DNA of 64,000 bases, taken from assembly GCF_022682495.2 (NCBI RefSeq), contig NC_071389.1:179056056-179120055 (forward strand), read 5' to 3'. The notes under the pieces are model-generated. The model was not told where the DNA came from and ran no database searches. It saw nothing but the letters and a program-made list of their open reading frames with translations. Origin of the DNA: Desmodus rotundus. Lineage: Eukaryota; Chordata; Mammalia; Chiroptera; Phyllostomidae. Of this stretch, positions 37,201-50,500 are shown one piece after another. Both the position numbers and the translations under genes were made by a program. Each line of letters opens with the position of its first letter. The stretch's first letter is position 1.

Positions 37201-40200
37201 ATTTACTGAACACTTAAAATGTGCTAAACAATGATTGAAGTGCCTTACACTCATTAACATTTTTAGTCTTACATTAACCCTGTGAGATGGGGATAGTTAT
37301 CCTCAATTTACAGATGAGGAAACTCTAACACATAGAGGATTAAAACAAAAACAAAAACAAAACTTGCTCAAGCTCCAACAAGTAATAAATGACAGGCTGG
37401 AATTTAAATCCAATAGTCTGGCTAGACACTGAACTCATCACCCATATTCTCTCCTCTGCGATTTAAAAAATATCTAGCTTCATAAGCATTTCTATTTCCC
37501 AGGCAATGTGCTGACTTGAGCCTAGACTGTCCAACTCTGGAGCTCAGCTCATGACTTCTGTGTTATTCTGTGTTCTATCCAACCTATTGTTTTTATTGCT
37601 CCGAATTCCTTAAACTATGGAAATTTAGAAGAAGCTAATCTGGCCCTTTATTTTAAATGCTGGATACGTAATGTAGAATTCAAAATATATGTCATAGTTA
37701 CTTCTTCCCAGATTGCCTTTTCGTGCAGTAGAGCATCATCCACACGCACCAAGGAGAGACATTACCCCTTGCTTTTGAAAACAGAATGAGAAACATGCCT
37801 TCAATCTTCTTACCAGTTTTGATGCTTTAAATTTTTCCAGCATAGGAAATACCTTTTGATTCAGACTTAAACATAAGATTCAACAAAGTGATCAAAATGT
37901 ACTAAATAACTTACTATTTTATTAGTACTTGTAGAAATTTGGGGGAAACTTGTTTTAAAAGGGGAGATGTTTGGGGACACTGAGCCCAAATCTCCTCTTC
38001 CTCACAGTTTGGGCTAAACCAATAGGTTTCAAACTTAAATGTGCATTAGAGTTTGCGGAGGTGTTTAGTTAAAATGTAGACTCCTGAGCCTCACCTATAG
38101 AGAGGGTCTCATCATGAACCTCAGGAGAGATTCGGGACTCTGAATCTCAATAGATGTATCTCAAGTAGTTTCGATGTAGGTGGTGTTTACAGCATACTTT
38201 GAGAAACAATAAACTAAATTTGACTTCACATCATGTCTTAGTCCATTCATGCTGCTGTATTAAAATACCACACACTGGGTAGCTTATAAACAACAGAATT
38301 TATTGTTCACAGTTCTAGAGACTGGGAAATCCGGGATTGAGGTGAGAGCATAGTCAAGTTCTGATGAAGGTCCTCTTTTTGGTTCAGACCTGGTGCTTTC
38401 CCACCTTGTCCTCACATGGTGGAAGAGGCAAGGGGTCTGTCTCTCTGGCACCTCTTGTTTAGAAGCACTAATCCCATTCAGGAAGGCTCCACCCTCATGA
38501 TTTAAGCACCTCCCAAAGGCCTCCCACCCTAATGCTATCCTCCTTGGAGATTAGAATTTCAAGATATGAATTTGGACACATACACACCTGCAGACCATAC
38601 CACATTATATCCTTCCGTCTGATTTGACAGAACCAGAATTAGTCATTATGATAATATTTATTTATAATATTTTTGTTTTATAGCTAGTGCTTTCCCATTT
38701 AACGTCTCTTTTATCCTCTCAAAATACATAAAAGTTAAGAGGTATTTTCAAAGCTGGAATCATAACCTAGATAGTCTGACATCAGAGAAAAACGGGAATA
38801 AAATTGGCTTATAATAAACCCTCACCTTGGAGGAGGAAAGATCTGAGCAAAACCACATTGTCAATTTTCCATGTAGAGGTGTTTCAAAAGATTCAGTATT
38901 TTCTCCACATATCTTATAGACGTATGCTTCCTCAGATAATTATGACAGTTTCAGAAGAAGTGCTTTTAAAGTACAAATGCTGTAGAAGGAAATACAATTG
39001 TTCTAAATGAGCAAGATGGATATATGAATGGATCAAGTCATGAAAAAAACAACAGTTATTTATATTAAATATATTTTTGTATGACTGCTTTATTGTTATA
39101 GATACACATATGGAAAGCCTGTCCCTGGTCTCGTGACGATTAATGTATGCAGAAAATATCCACAACTCTTTTCCCCCTGTTCCGGAAGACATTCGGAGAG
39201 TATCTGTGAAGAATTCAGTCAACAGGTATATGGAAACCATCCTCCCCAGGATATTAAAACCAGATCTTTGTTTTCTCCTGGATTATAATACTGTGAGGAA
39301 TACAATAGAATACTGTGCTCTGAATCCGATACAATAGAGAGTGGCATTTGAAATAGTCATTTTGAAAAATTGTGAAGTAAGGGAAACATCATAAAATTGT
39401 GTGGTAACATTCAGAGCCCACTTGAGGGCTGGACTCCTGGGCTTATAGTGCTATTTATTTGACTAGTTTTATAATTTTCTTCCAACTTCGATCAACATGC
39501 CAGGTATAAGAGCATAAAAGGATGTGGAAGTATCTAAAACTTGCTACATGAATACGAGAACAATCTAGCAGCCAAAATCTTTAATATATCAGAGAAACTA
39601 AGATTAATTTTTATTTCCAAGTGAGTCATGACCTTAATATATAATTAAATTTTATTATGCAGTAATTACTTTCACGTAACTATAAAAATAAAAACAAATC
39701 TTTATTAAAACATGGCTCTCAATATTTAGTTTGGAAATCTGGTTACAGTCATGTGCTGCATAACGATGCATTAGTCGACAATAGGCGTGGTCCACTCCAC
39801 TCTGCCGTATCACAATGCAACACATTCCTTACCTGTTTGTGGTGATTCTGGTGTAAACTATCCTAAAGCTCTACCAGTCCTATAAAAGTATAGCACATCC
39901 AGTTAGGTACAGTACATAATGTCTGATAATAAATGACTATGTTGCTGGGATAGGTATTTACTATGCTATACTTTTTATCATTATTTTAGAGTGTACTCTT
40001 TCTACTTGTAAAAAAATTGTTTTTTTAAACAATATGCCACGTCATGCCAGCAGCAGCCTCATACAGTTCATGTTTACTGTGTCTGTCTTATGTTGATTTA
40101 CCCTCATGTAGTTTTGCACAGTAACATGTTATACAGGCTTGTAGGCTCGGAACAATGGTCTATCCCATACAACCTGGGTGTGTACTAGGCTATGCCATCT

Positions 40201-43200
40201 AGGTTTGTTTAAATACACTCCACTCTATGATGTTTGCACAAATACCTCAAGATGCATTTCTCTGAATGTATCCCCATCATTACGTGATGTATGACTATGT
40301 TGTAATAATTCTCTATTCAGTGAATATATTTGCTTTTATTAATTTTTAAGACTGAGAAAATACAATCCTTAGACAATATTTAGGTGGAGGTGGTTACAGA
40401 GGCTTGTTAGTTGTTGTATCTAGGGTTGTATCTAGGGTTAGGGTTGAGTTTGGGAGAGCAATAACTGTTGGCCAAGATAAGAATGGGAGAAAGAATGTTA
40501 TTATTTGAGGAATGACACACAAAAATATAACTGCAAAATACTGTGGCAAGTTTGGACAATCCAGGAAGTTTAATATGATAAAAATGGGGTAGGCTCTCAA
40601 GAGAAGAAAGGAGACGAAGATTGACAAGAGTAACTTGATGATTAATGAAGACATTTTATGACATTTGGGGGCTTAAGAAAGGGTAAATGACTAAAAGATG
40701 ATGGGAATATTTGTGAAATTTTCTTCCATAGCCAACAAAAAATTTCTATAGGCTAATAACTAACTCTTTTGCTAGCAAATCAGAACACCTAGGAATTCTC
40801 TTTCTCTCTCTTCAGGCAGACAGTAAAGGCTGTTTTACACAGCTCGTAAAGACGAAATTATTTCAGCTGAAACTGAAAGGGTATGGCATGGAGTTAAAAG
40901 TGGAAGCCCGGATCAGAGAGGAAGGAACAGGTCTGTATTATTTTTAAGTGTGAATTCTTCCTTTATTAATTTTTTAACTTTTATCAAAATTTCATTCCAT
41001 GTAAAATACTTTATTGTTTCTAGGGACTGTGAAAATAGCAAGATCCCTGTCCTCAAGAAATTAGAAATCTAAAAAGAATTTATACATATATGTAGATGTA
41101 GATGTATAACCACAATAAAATTACCACAAGAAATACAAAATATATGGGATAAATGAGTATGAATAGAAATAATTAATTCTAACATAAAGCAAAAGAAAGT
41201 TTATTTGAGCTTATTTGTATAGAATGAATAAAATTCTGAAAGATAGTTCTGGGCTGGGAAAGCATGATAAGCATAACACAAATGTATTTGGCCTCAGAAG
41301 AATCTTAAAAATGTAGCTTGGTGCTGAGGTATATAGAAAAAATAAATCATATACTAAAGAAGTTAGACTTTATTATGAAATGTATTGGATATCAGGAGAA
41401 TGACCAAAATAAATTGACATTTTTACAAGATAATTCTAACTGACATGAAGAGGACAGGCTAGATGAAAATGGTGTTACAATGTGATACATCAGAACATTA
41501 TTCAAAGATGACTCCAGTGATTACAAATCTGGGCACTGGAAAATGGAAATGCCATTAACCAAGATAAAGAGTAGATGAGAAACAACTATGCTGATGAGAA
41601 TGTGTCCAAGATAATTAATTATAATTTGGAATGTCAAAATGGAAGTTGAGTCATTCAGCAGATATTTAAAAACAAAGCCAGAGCAAAATCAAGACCAGAA
41701 ATGTAAATCTGGAACCATCCCCATTGTGTCATATCCTCCTAAGTATAGGTGCAATTGTTCTGAAAGTGAGCTCACTTAGAATTGCTAAATTGAGGCTAGA
41801 TGTGGACGAGAAGCCATCCAAAGACAAACTACAGTAGTCCCCTTATCTGTGACTCCGATTTCCACAGTGTAAGTTTTCCACGGTCAACTGTGGTACAAAA
41901 ATATTAACTGAAAAATTCCAGAAATAAACAAGTCATGAGTTTTAAATTGCATGTGTAATTTATAAATTAAATGTTATCTTAAGTGTCTATGCATAGGGGA
42001 AAATAGTATGTATAGGGTTGGGTACTATTGGTGGCTGCAGACATCCAATGGATGTCTTGGAACATATCCCCCTGAATAAGGGCTACTACTGTGCAATTAG
42101 AAGATAGTGTCAAATAAGTCAGCATAATAAAATTAAAGGTCAGGAGAATAGAGGGCAAATTATAAATGCAATTTTATAGAAGCCACCAAAAGAGTTTCAG
42201 TTATACTTATTATGTATGAATTACTTCGGAGAGTTTGTTTTGTTAAGTATGAAATGAGACTCCTATATTGGAAGCACATAGGGGATCTTTTAGACTTTGA
42301 CAGAGTGGTACGTTAGATGTTGAAGACAAAATGCAGATTATACTCCATTGAATGGAAAAGCATCAGGTGTTGGTTATACTTCAGACAAGCCTTTCGGTGA
42401 AAGGAAGGGTCTTCCTGGAGAAGTTGTTTGTGTAAGAAATTTAAGCATATTTTTAGGCCAAGGTGAATAATTATGTTATATGCAAAAAGCTGTGGGAAGG
42501 GGGCAGAGATGTGAGAGAGACAAAAACAAAGATGGAGCAAAATCACAGAGGAGATGGGAAAAACTTAAGCACATAATTTGAATAAGTACAATACTTGTGA
42601 AACCACAGGAATTGGAGAATTATGGATGTCAATAATTTTTTATTTTAAAATATTTTTCTTCTAAAATACTTTTTCTTCTGTTTTAAAGATTTTATTTATT
42701 TTTAGAGAGGGGAAGGGAGGGAAAAAGAGAGGGAGAGAAACATCAATGTGTGGTTGCCTCTCACATGCCCCATACTGGAGACCTGGCCCAAAACCAGGCA
42801 TGTGCCCTGACTGGTAATCAAACCAGTGACCCTTTGGGTTAATATCCAATTGCATGTATTTTGTAAGTGCAAAAAACCTTGGAAAGATCAAGAAAAAAGG
42901 ATATGGATGGTATTTCGTTGTGATGGAGTAAAGCTGGGACAAAGGTAAGAGGTAAATTGAATACATAGAACTGTTCAACTGCACTTATTTTTTTCAGGGT
43001 TGGAATTAACTGGGCACGGATCATGTAAAATCACAAATAACTTAAGCAAACTGGTATTTAAAAAGGTGGATTCATATTATAGACGTGGGCTCCCTTTCTT
43101 TGGGCAGGTAAAATACATTTTCAATATAATCATAACTTGGGGGGGTGGCTTTTAATAAAATGAGTTTTCATATCACAAAATCAAAATGTATTATTAAAAT

Positions 43201-46200
43201 TAATATTTATTTACAGTAAGAAAATTAATTATAGCAAATTATAAACTTAAAAGGCAATGTCATCACAAAATCCAGAAAATTGAAACATAGTTTTATCAAT
43301 TGACTTTCTAACACATCTCTACATTCATTTCTTCTGAGTAGTTAGGCTGCATATTATTTTAAACAATGATTTTATAATATAATTTTCTAAATAAAAAATA
43401 AAAAGTCTTTCAACTAGATTATTAATTTTTTTAATTATTGATAGTTTTTAATTTTTCTCAAAAAAAGGTTTTTATTCCATTTCAAGGCTCAATATTGCTA
43501 ATAATATTGGTAAATTTTAGGACCTAGATGCAATTTAGTAAACTGTCAATTTTCTTTCATATAAGAAATGCAAGATTTCTGGGCATATTTGTTTTGTAGT
43601 AACTAATCTTGGAATTGATGGTATATAGACAATTTCCTAATTTTAGTGGCATAGTATGAATTTTATACTATCTTCATTTACTCCAGCATTTCATACTAAA
43701 TTGACAAAAATATATATAGATATGATTGGACAAGATCATTTCAGGTTGGTAGAAAAGCATGAGGAAACTGAAGACCTGAAAGATTAGTGTAACTTGGCCA
43801 GAAATATAAGAAAGACAGGAGAAAGTCCAAGGCTCTAACTATGAAACAGCTTTTCAAGAGCAGAGATCTAAGAAGTAGCCAGTGCGACTGGCTGAGTTAG
43901 AAGGTGTAACTGTATTGACTGACTAGCTGTAGGTAAGCTAAAACAGACCTTAAGGGGCTTTTTAGTATATGTTTAGAACTTTGAATTGAGAAATTACTGA
44001 AGACTTTAAGAATAACATGATTAGTTTAGCTGAGGCAGTACAGAGAATGGTTTAAAGCAAGGATGAAGCAGCAAGAAGATGGACTGCATAAAATTTAATA
44101 GAAAACTAATGGAAACCACATGGGGAAAAATGTGGTTTTAATTGGAACAGTAGCAGTAGATTTAGAGAGAAGTAAATAGCAATAAAATATGTTTTACAGG
44201 GGAAGAGATAGCATTTAGTAATGGGTTAGGTATAGGCAGTGAAAGAGAAAATGACAGAAAAAAAGACCTCAATATTTCTGTATAAGCTATGGGATGGATA
44301 GAAGCCCCATGTACTAAGATAGAGAACACCAGACATGAAGAAAATTGAGAAAAGTAACACCATGAGTCCACTTTGGGATATTTTCAATTGAATGCTCATG
44401 AGTTATCTAAATTAAAAATAATTTAGAGCCCAGAAAGCAAATCTTATTTTTAGATTCTAAGATCTTCAGTAAATGACAGTGACCAAGAGGTCAGTGATGA
44501 ACACGACAAAGAATGGATGACGATGCTATGGCTGCATTACACTCGAAACCAACTATCACTTTCATATTTGCAGGTTCTTCTAGTTGATGAGAAGGATCAG
44601 CCACTCCCCAATAAAACTCTAGCTGTCTTTTTGGGTCAGATTGCATACCATTCTCACTTTACTACGAATGAGCATGGCTTGGCGACCATTTCCATTGATA
44701 CCACCAACCTCACATCTTCTTCCATTATAGTTACAGTAAGTGGAAAGAACATTGGGAACCAAAAAGATAGAGATCACTAGGGCCACATAATTTGAGGACA
44801 TATGGGAAGCACATGACTCAAGGGATAAAACAAAAGGAGGGATAAAGAGTAAAATAGAAATTAAACAGTGTAGAGACTTAAATTGTAAGAAACAAAATAT
44901 TCTTTGTTTTATTGTTGTCCAATTAAAGTCGTCCCAATTTTTCCCCCATTGCTCTCCCCCCACCCACCCCTGACTCCCACAGAAACAAAAAGATTTTTGT
45001 CAGAATTTTTAGATTGTCTCTGTTAGGTTGACTTTGTCAGATTGACTCTGTTTCCAACATCAATCTAGTTTCAGGAGACGTTTATTAGATTACTTGATAG
45101 TACCTTTTATATTTTATACAATTTTTTTAAAATTTATATTTTTACAATTTTATAATAAAATTATATTTTTCTTGGTTTCTTCGGTATACTATTTTTTGTC
45201 TTGTATTGAATATTCAAATGATCTTGTGTGATTGACAGCCATAAGGGTATTAAGAAAAAACTAATTGGTCTTGACTGTGAGTGAATAATATCTACTAAAT
45301 CAGTACAGTATAACCTAAAATAAACTTAAGGGAAAGTCATTCATAGATTATGTTTTATTTGGGAAAGCAGCCTATAATAGAACCAAGCAAGCAAGGTTTA
45401 CATAAAATCTTCAGTAAATTATAGAAAGTGACTAACAAATACAGTATATAATACATATTAAAATAGCCTATGTAAGACCTTTATTCCTTCCATTAGGTCA
45501 TTTACAAACAGAATTCCAACTGTTTTGATAACCTGTGGCTTGAAGAAATTCATTTACAAGCACATCATACTGTAAAGCATGTTTTTTCTCCGAGCAAGAG
45601 TTATGTTCACCTTGAACTTGTTCCTGGTACCATAGCCTGTGGGAAAACTCAAGACATCCGGGTGCACTACATTCTGAATGGACAGACAGTCAAAGATGAA
45701 AAGGAGTTAACCTTCTATTATTTGGTGAGAATGAAAGCCACCATAGCTCTTCTCAGTTGTGTAGATCCCAAAAGATTGAGTTCCTAAGTAATGCCCTTTA
45801 TAAGATATCAATATAAATATGTATATTTTTGTTTTTATGCTTGAAGAGAAGTTTTCTAGCATATAAGTAAACAAAAGATAAGAATCATGAATGTGTTCAA
45901 CAAGAAATAAAAATGTTAAACAATAATCGGGAAAAAATACTTAATTTTGACATTAATGAGAGAAGTAATAATTAAAACAATAAAGCAGTAGCATTGTATA
46001 CTTATAAAGGTTTGAATAATTTATGAAGTTTATGACTGGTGTAAGCCCAGGGAAAAGTACCTTCACAGTCATATTATAAATTGGTGTGATATTTTTGAAG
46101 CCAATATACCTATTTATGTGCCCAAATTAAACATATTCAAAGCTAGTAATTACCCAAGTAAGTCATTATTACAAGAAAAATGTATGTGTAGGAAATTCTG

Positions 46201-47466
46201 TATAGGAACATTAACTATAACATTCTCTAAAATTTTATTAAAAAGTTAAAAATTGACAGTAAGTTAGAATCTTAGCTTTATTGCTTCCTGCTTCTGTACC
46301 TTGGACAATTTACCTACTCTCACATGTAAAGAGAAATGTCAGTCATCTCACCCTAATACCAGAGTTGGCATTTGTAAGACTTCATAAGGTTACTATGTAA
46401 ATTAAATACAATCCTAAAACTATTTATTTCAGTGCTTGGAACACAGAGAGTGTGAATACATTTAGTTTTGTGGTTTTCTAAATGAAGACTATGGAGAATG
46501 TTTACATGTATTTTATATCTGCCTTCATTATAGGTTGCTTTGCATATAATAGATGTTAAACTATTTTTAAAGAATATGTAAATTTGAAATAATATTTACA
46601 ATACAAAGTAAATATTAAGTAAAATACAAAAACTTTGTAAAAGTATTTGTCACATAAAGTACATTAATTATATGTATAGGAATGTATTAGAAGAGAAATT
46701 TGGAGATCAAAAATAACTTCTGGGTTAAAGTAGTGAAATTTTGTTTATTTATATGTTACAATTTTGATTATGTTTAATATGTGCCCTTCAAAATAATATT
46801 AAATGTATTTCTCTCCGTCTTAGATTAAAGCAAGAGGAAGCATTTCCCGGTCCGGAATCCACGTGTTGTCCATTGAACAAGGGGACAGTGAGTACTTTCA
46901 GGATTTCCTAGTCTTCCTCTCATGTTGTCAAAGCAAGAAGATTTTACCAGGAATAAGTTATTTTTACATTAGAGAAAATTGTCAACAATTCTCTTCTATA
47001 AACCAAACATGAGAAAACTCACACAAAAGTTTTATCTTAGTCTACTTAGTATTTTCCTTCTTTTTTAGTATTTTTTCTTCTTTTTTATATTTTATTCCTA
47101 AAATAAAATATACTCACTGTATAATGGTTCTTAAAATGCAGAAGATAATTAAAAATGCAGAAAATCACCAAACAGAAGTTTTACTCTATGTTTTTGTATT
47201 AGTTTCCTATTGCTTCTGTAATAGGCTACCATACACTTTCTGACTTAAAACCGTGCCAATTTATTATTTTATAGTTCTGTAGGTCACAAGTCTCACTGGG
47301 CTAATGTCAAGGTGTCAGCAAGACAACTTTCACTCTAGAGCTTTAGGTGATTATCTGTTTCCTTGCCTTTTTCAGCTTCTAAAGAACTACTGCATTCCTT
47401 AATTCATGGCCCCTTCTGTCTTCAATGCTAGTGACACACCATCTTTACATCTTTCTTACATTCCTG

Positions 47467-47508
<42 letters not shown>

Positions 47509-50500
47509 AGGTTTAAAGGTAAATATTTATTAAAAATTTATTAAAATTACCAGTGCCATAAAGTTATGTGTACTAACTTTATTGGGATGATCACTTAGCT
47601 CATTATATAATGTCTGATCACTAGGTTGTACAACTGAAACTAATATTGTATGTCAACTATAATTTAAAAGTTTAAAAATTATATAAAAATATTGTATAGA
47701 AAAAAAGAAAACATTTCTAGTTCCTCATCCCTGCCTTTCTCTTTTAAACATTATTGTGATTACATTGGGCCCACTTCGATAACCCAATATAATCTTCCCA
47801 TCTCAAGGTTCTTGACTTCCTTAATCACATTTTCAAAGTCCCTTTTTCTATATAAAGTAACATATACACGTGTTTTTGAGATTATGACATGAATATCTTG
47901 GGGGATACATTATTCTGCCTCTGGTCCACCTTCTGGTCCAAAAGGTTTGCATCCATCTCTCTTTAATGCATGTAAAATGCATTATACTCATTCCAACATA
48001 GCCAAATGTCTCAATACATTATATTATAAACTCAAGTCCAAAATCTCATGTGAATCTCATGAACTCAAAAATCCCAAATGTCATCATCTGCATTATCTAA
48101 ATTAAGTGTCAGTGGGGCTCTAAGTATAATCAATTCTAGGACAAAACGTGTCATCACTCTCAAGAAAGTTTGAAGTCCAGCTGCACAAACACTAGATTTC
48201 AAGATCTAGTAAAAATCTTCTTGGGTTCTGCCCTCTGAGCTCAAGGCTTCCCTCGCAGAATCGTTCTTTCTTATTCATAAAGTATAGTATATGTTTGCAA
48301 CTTAATAGTTTAATCAGCTTGTTCCTTGTCTGTAGAATTTGATGAGTCCAACATCCTCCTTTCGTTTTATACTCTCTCTGTCCTTTTTGGGCCAAGCTGG
48401 TGGTGTTTCTGCTGATACTGTTTCTCAAAAATTCTGAGGATCTCCCATGTGTCACGTGGACCCACTCCATTGAAGAAGAATATTCTCCACAGATTTCTCT
48501 TGAATAATTTTATGTCTCTTTTCAGCTCTTGCTGGGATAGCTTAAGGGATCTCTGATCTTTCTCTTCAATTTTCTGTAAGAACTTATTCAGACTTGGTTT
48601 TGGTTTCCCTTAAATATTTGATAGAATTTATTAGTGCATCCCTCTGGGCATGGAATTTTTTCAGTGAGAATGTTTTAGCTAAAAATTCATTTTTAAGTGA
48701 GTTGGTGTTTCTTTATTTAAAATAATGGCTAATTAAGTGAAAGCAAAAATCTGTTCTCATTTCAGATTTTTCCCCCAGAAGACTCTACTGTGGAATTGGA
48801 GATTTTCATCTCAACTTTGTCCTTTAACACTTTTCAAATGTTTTATTTTGCTATTTTTAATATTGGAAAAATGTATGTGATTGATTTTTATTTTTTTAAT
48901 ATTTTTTATTGATTATGCTATTACAGTTGTCCCATTTCCCCCCCTTCACTCCCCTCCACCCTGCATACCCCCTCCCATCCACATTCCCCCCCTATAGTTC
49001 ATGTCCATGGGTCATACTTATAAGTTCTTTGGCTTCTACATTTCCTACACTATTCTTACCCTCCCCCTGTCTATTTTCTACCTACCATTTATGCTACTTA
49101 CTCTCTGTACCTTTTCCCCCTTCCTCCCCCTCCCACTCCCCTGTTGATAACCCTCCATGCAATCTCCATTTCTGTGGTTCTGTTCCTTTTCTAGTTGTTT
49201 GCTTAGTTCTTTGGTTTTTGTTTTAGGTGTGGTTGTTAATAACTGTGAGTTTGCTATCATTTTACTGTTCATATTTTTTATCTTCTTTTTCTTAGATAAA
49301 TCCTTTTAACATTTCATAACAAGGGTTTGGTGAGGATGAACTCCTTTAACTTGACCTTATCTGAGAAGCAATTTACCTGCCATTCCATTCTAAATGAAAG
49401 CTTTGCTGGACAGAGCAATCTTGGATGTAGGTCCTTGCCTTTCATGACTTGGAATACTTCTTTCCAGCCCCTTCTTGCCCATAAGGTCTCTTTTGAGAAA
49501 TCAGCTGAAGTCTTATGGGAACTCTTTTGTAAGTAACTGTCTCCTTTTATCTTGCTGCTTCTAAGATTCTCTCCTTATCTTTAATCTTGGGTAATGTAAT
49601 TATGATGTACCTTGGTGTGTGCTTCCTTGGGTCCAACTTTCTTTGGGACTCTCTGAGCTTCCTGGACTTCCTAGAAGTCTATTTCCTTTGCCAAATTGGG
49701 GAAGTACTCCATTATTTTTTCAAATAAAATTTCAATTTCTTGTTCTTCCTCTTCTCCTTCTGGTGCTCCTATAATTTGGATGTTGGAATGTTTACAGATG
49801 TCCTGGAGGTTCCTAAGCCTCTCCTCAATTTTTTGAATTCTTGTTTCTTAATTCTTTTCTGGTTGGATGTTTCTTTCTTCCTTCTGGTCCACACTGTTGA
49901 TTTGAGTTCCACTTTCCTTCGCATCACTATTGGTTTCCTGTACATTTTAGCATAGCCTTCATTTTTTCATCTAATTTGCAACCAAATTCAACCAATTTTG
50001 TGAGCATCCTGATTACCAGTATTTTGAAATGATAGGTTGGCTATCTCTTCGTCCCTTAGTTGTATTTTTTCTGGAGCTTTGATCTATTCTTTCATTTGGG
50101 CCTTTTTTTTTTTTTTTTTTTTTTTTTGGTCTTGGTGCACCTGTTATGTAAAGGGGCAGAGCCTTAGGTGTTCACCCAGGCAGGGCAACCAACATCGCTG
50201 TACTGTGTAGGGGAGGGGTCCAAGAGGGAACAATGGCACTTGCTCCACTCTGTGCTGTCTTTGTCACTTCCCCTGCTACCCACAAGCAAAGTGGGCCTGA
50301 TGGTGCTGATTCCCAAGTGGGTGGGCTTGTGCACGCTCTAGGTCCCTGTGGGTCTCTCCAACAAACTCTCCTGTGAGGCTGGGAGTTTCTCCCACTGCTG
50401 CCTCAAACCCCACGGGTGTTTTCAATCAGTGGTTTGAGGCTTTATTTCCCTGACTGGAGCCCTGTGGTTGCGTGGTTTGTTTCGCTCCCCCTTTGTTCCT

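Noticed and set aside
42684..42841. Functional tRNA gene in the SINE
   Set aside because: This is a tRNA-derived SINE with its tRNA-like head lost.
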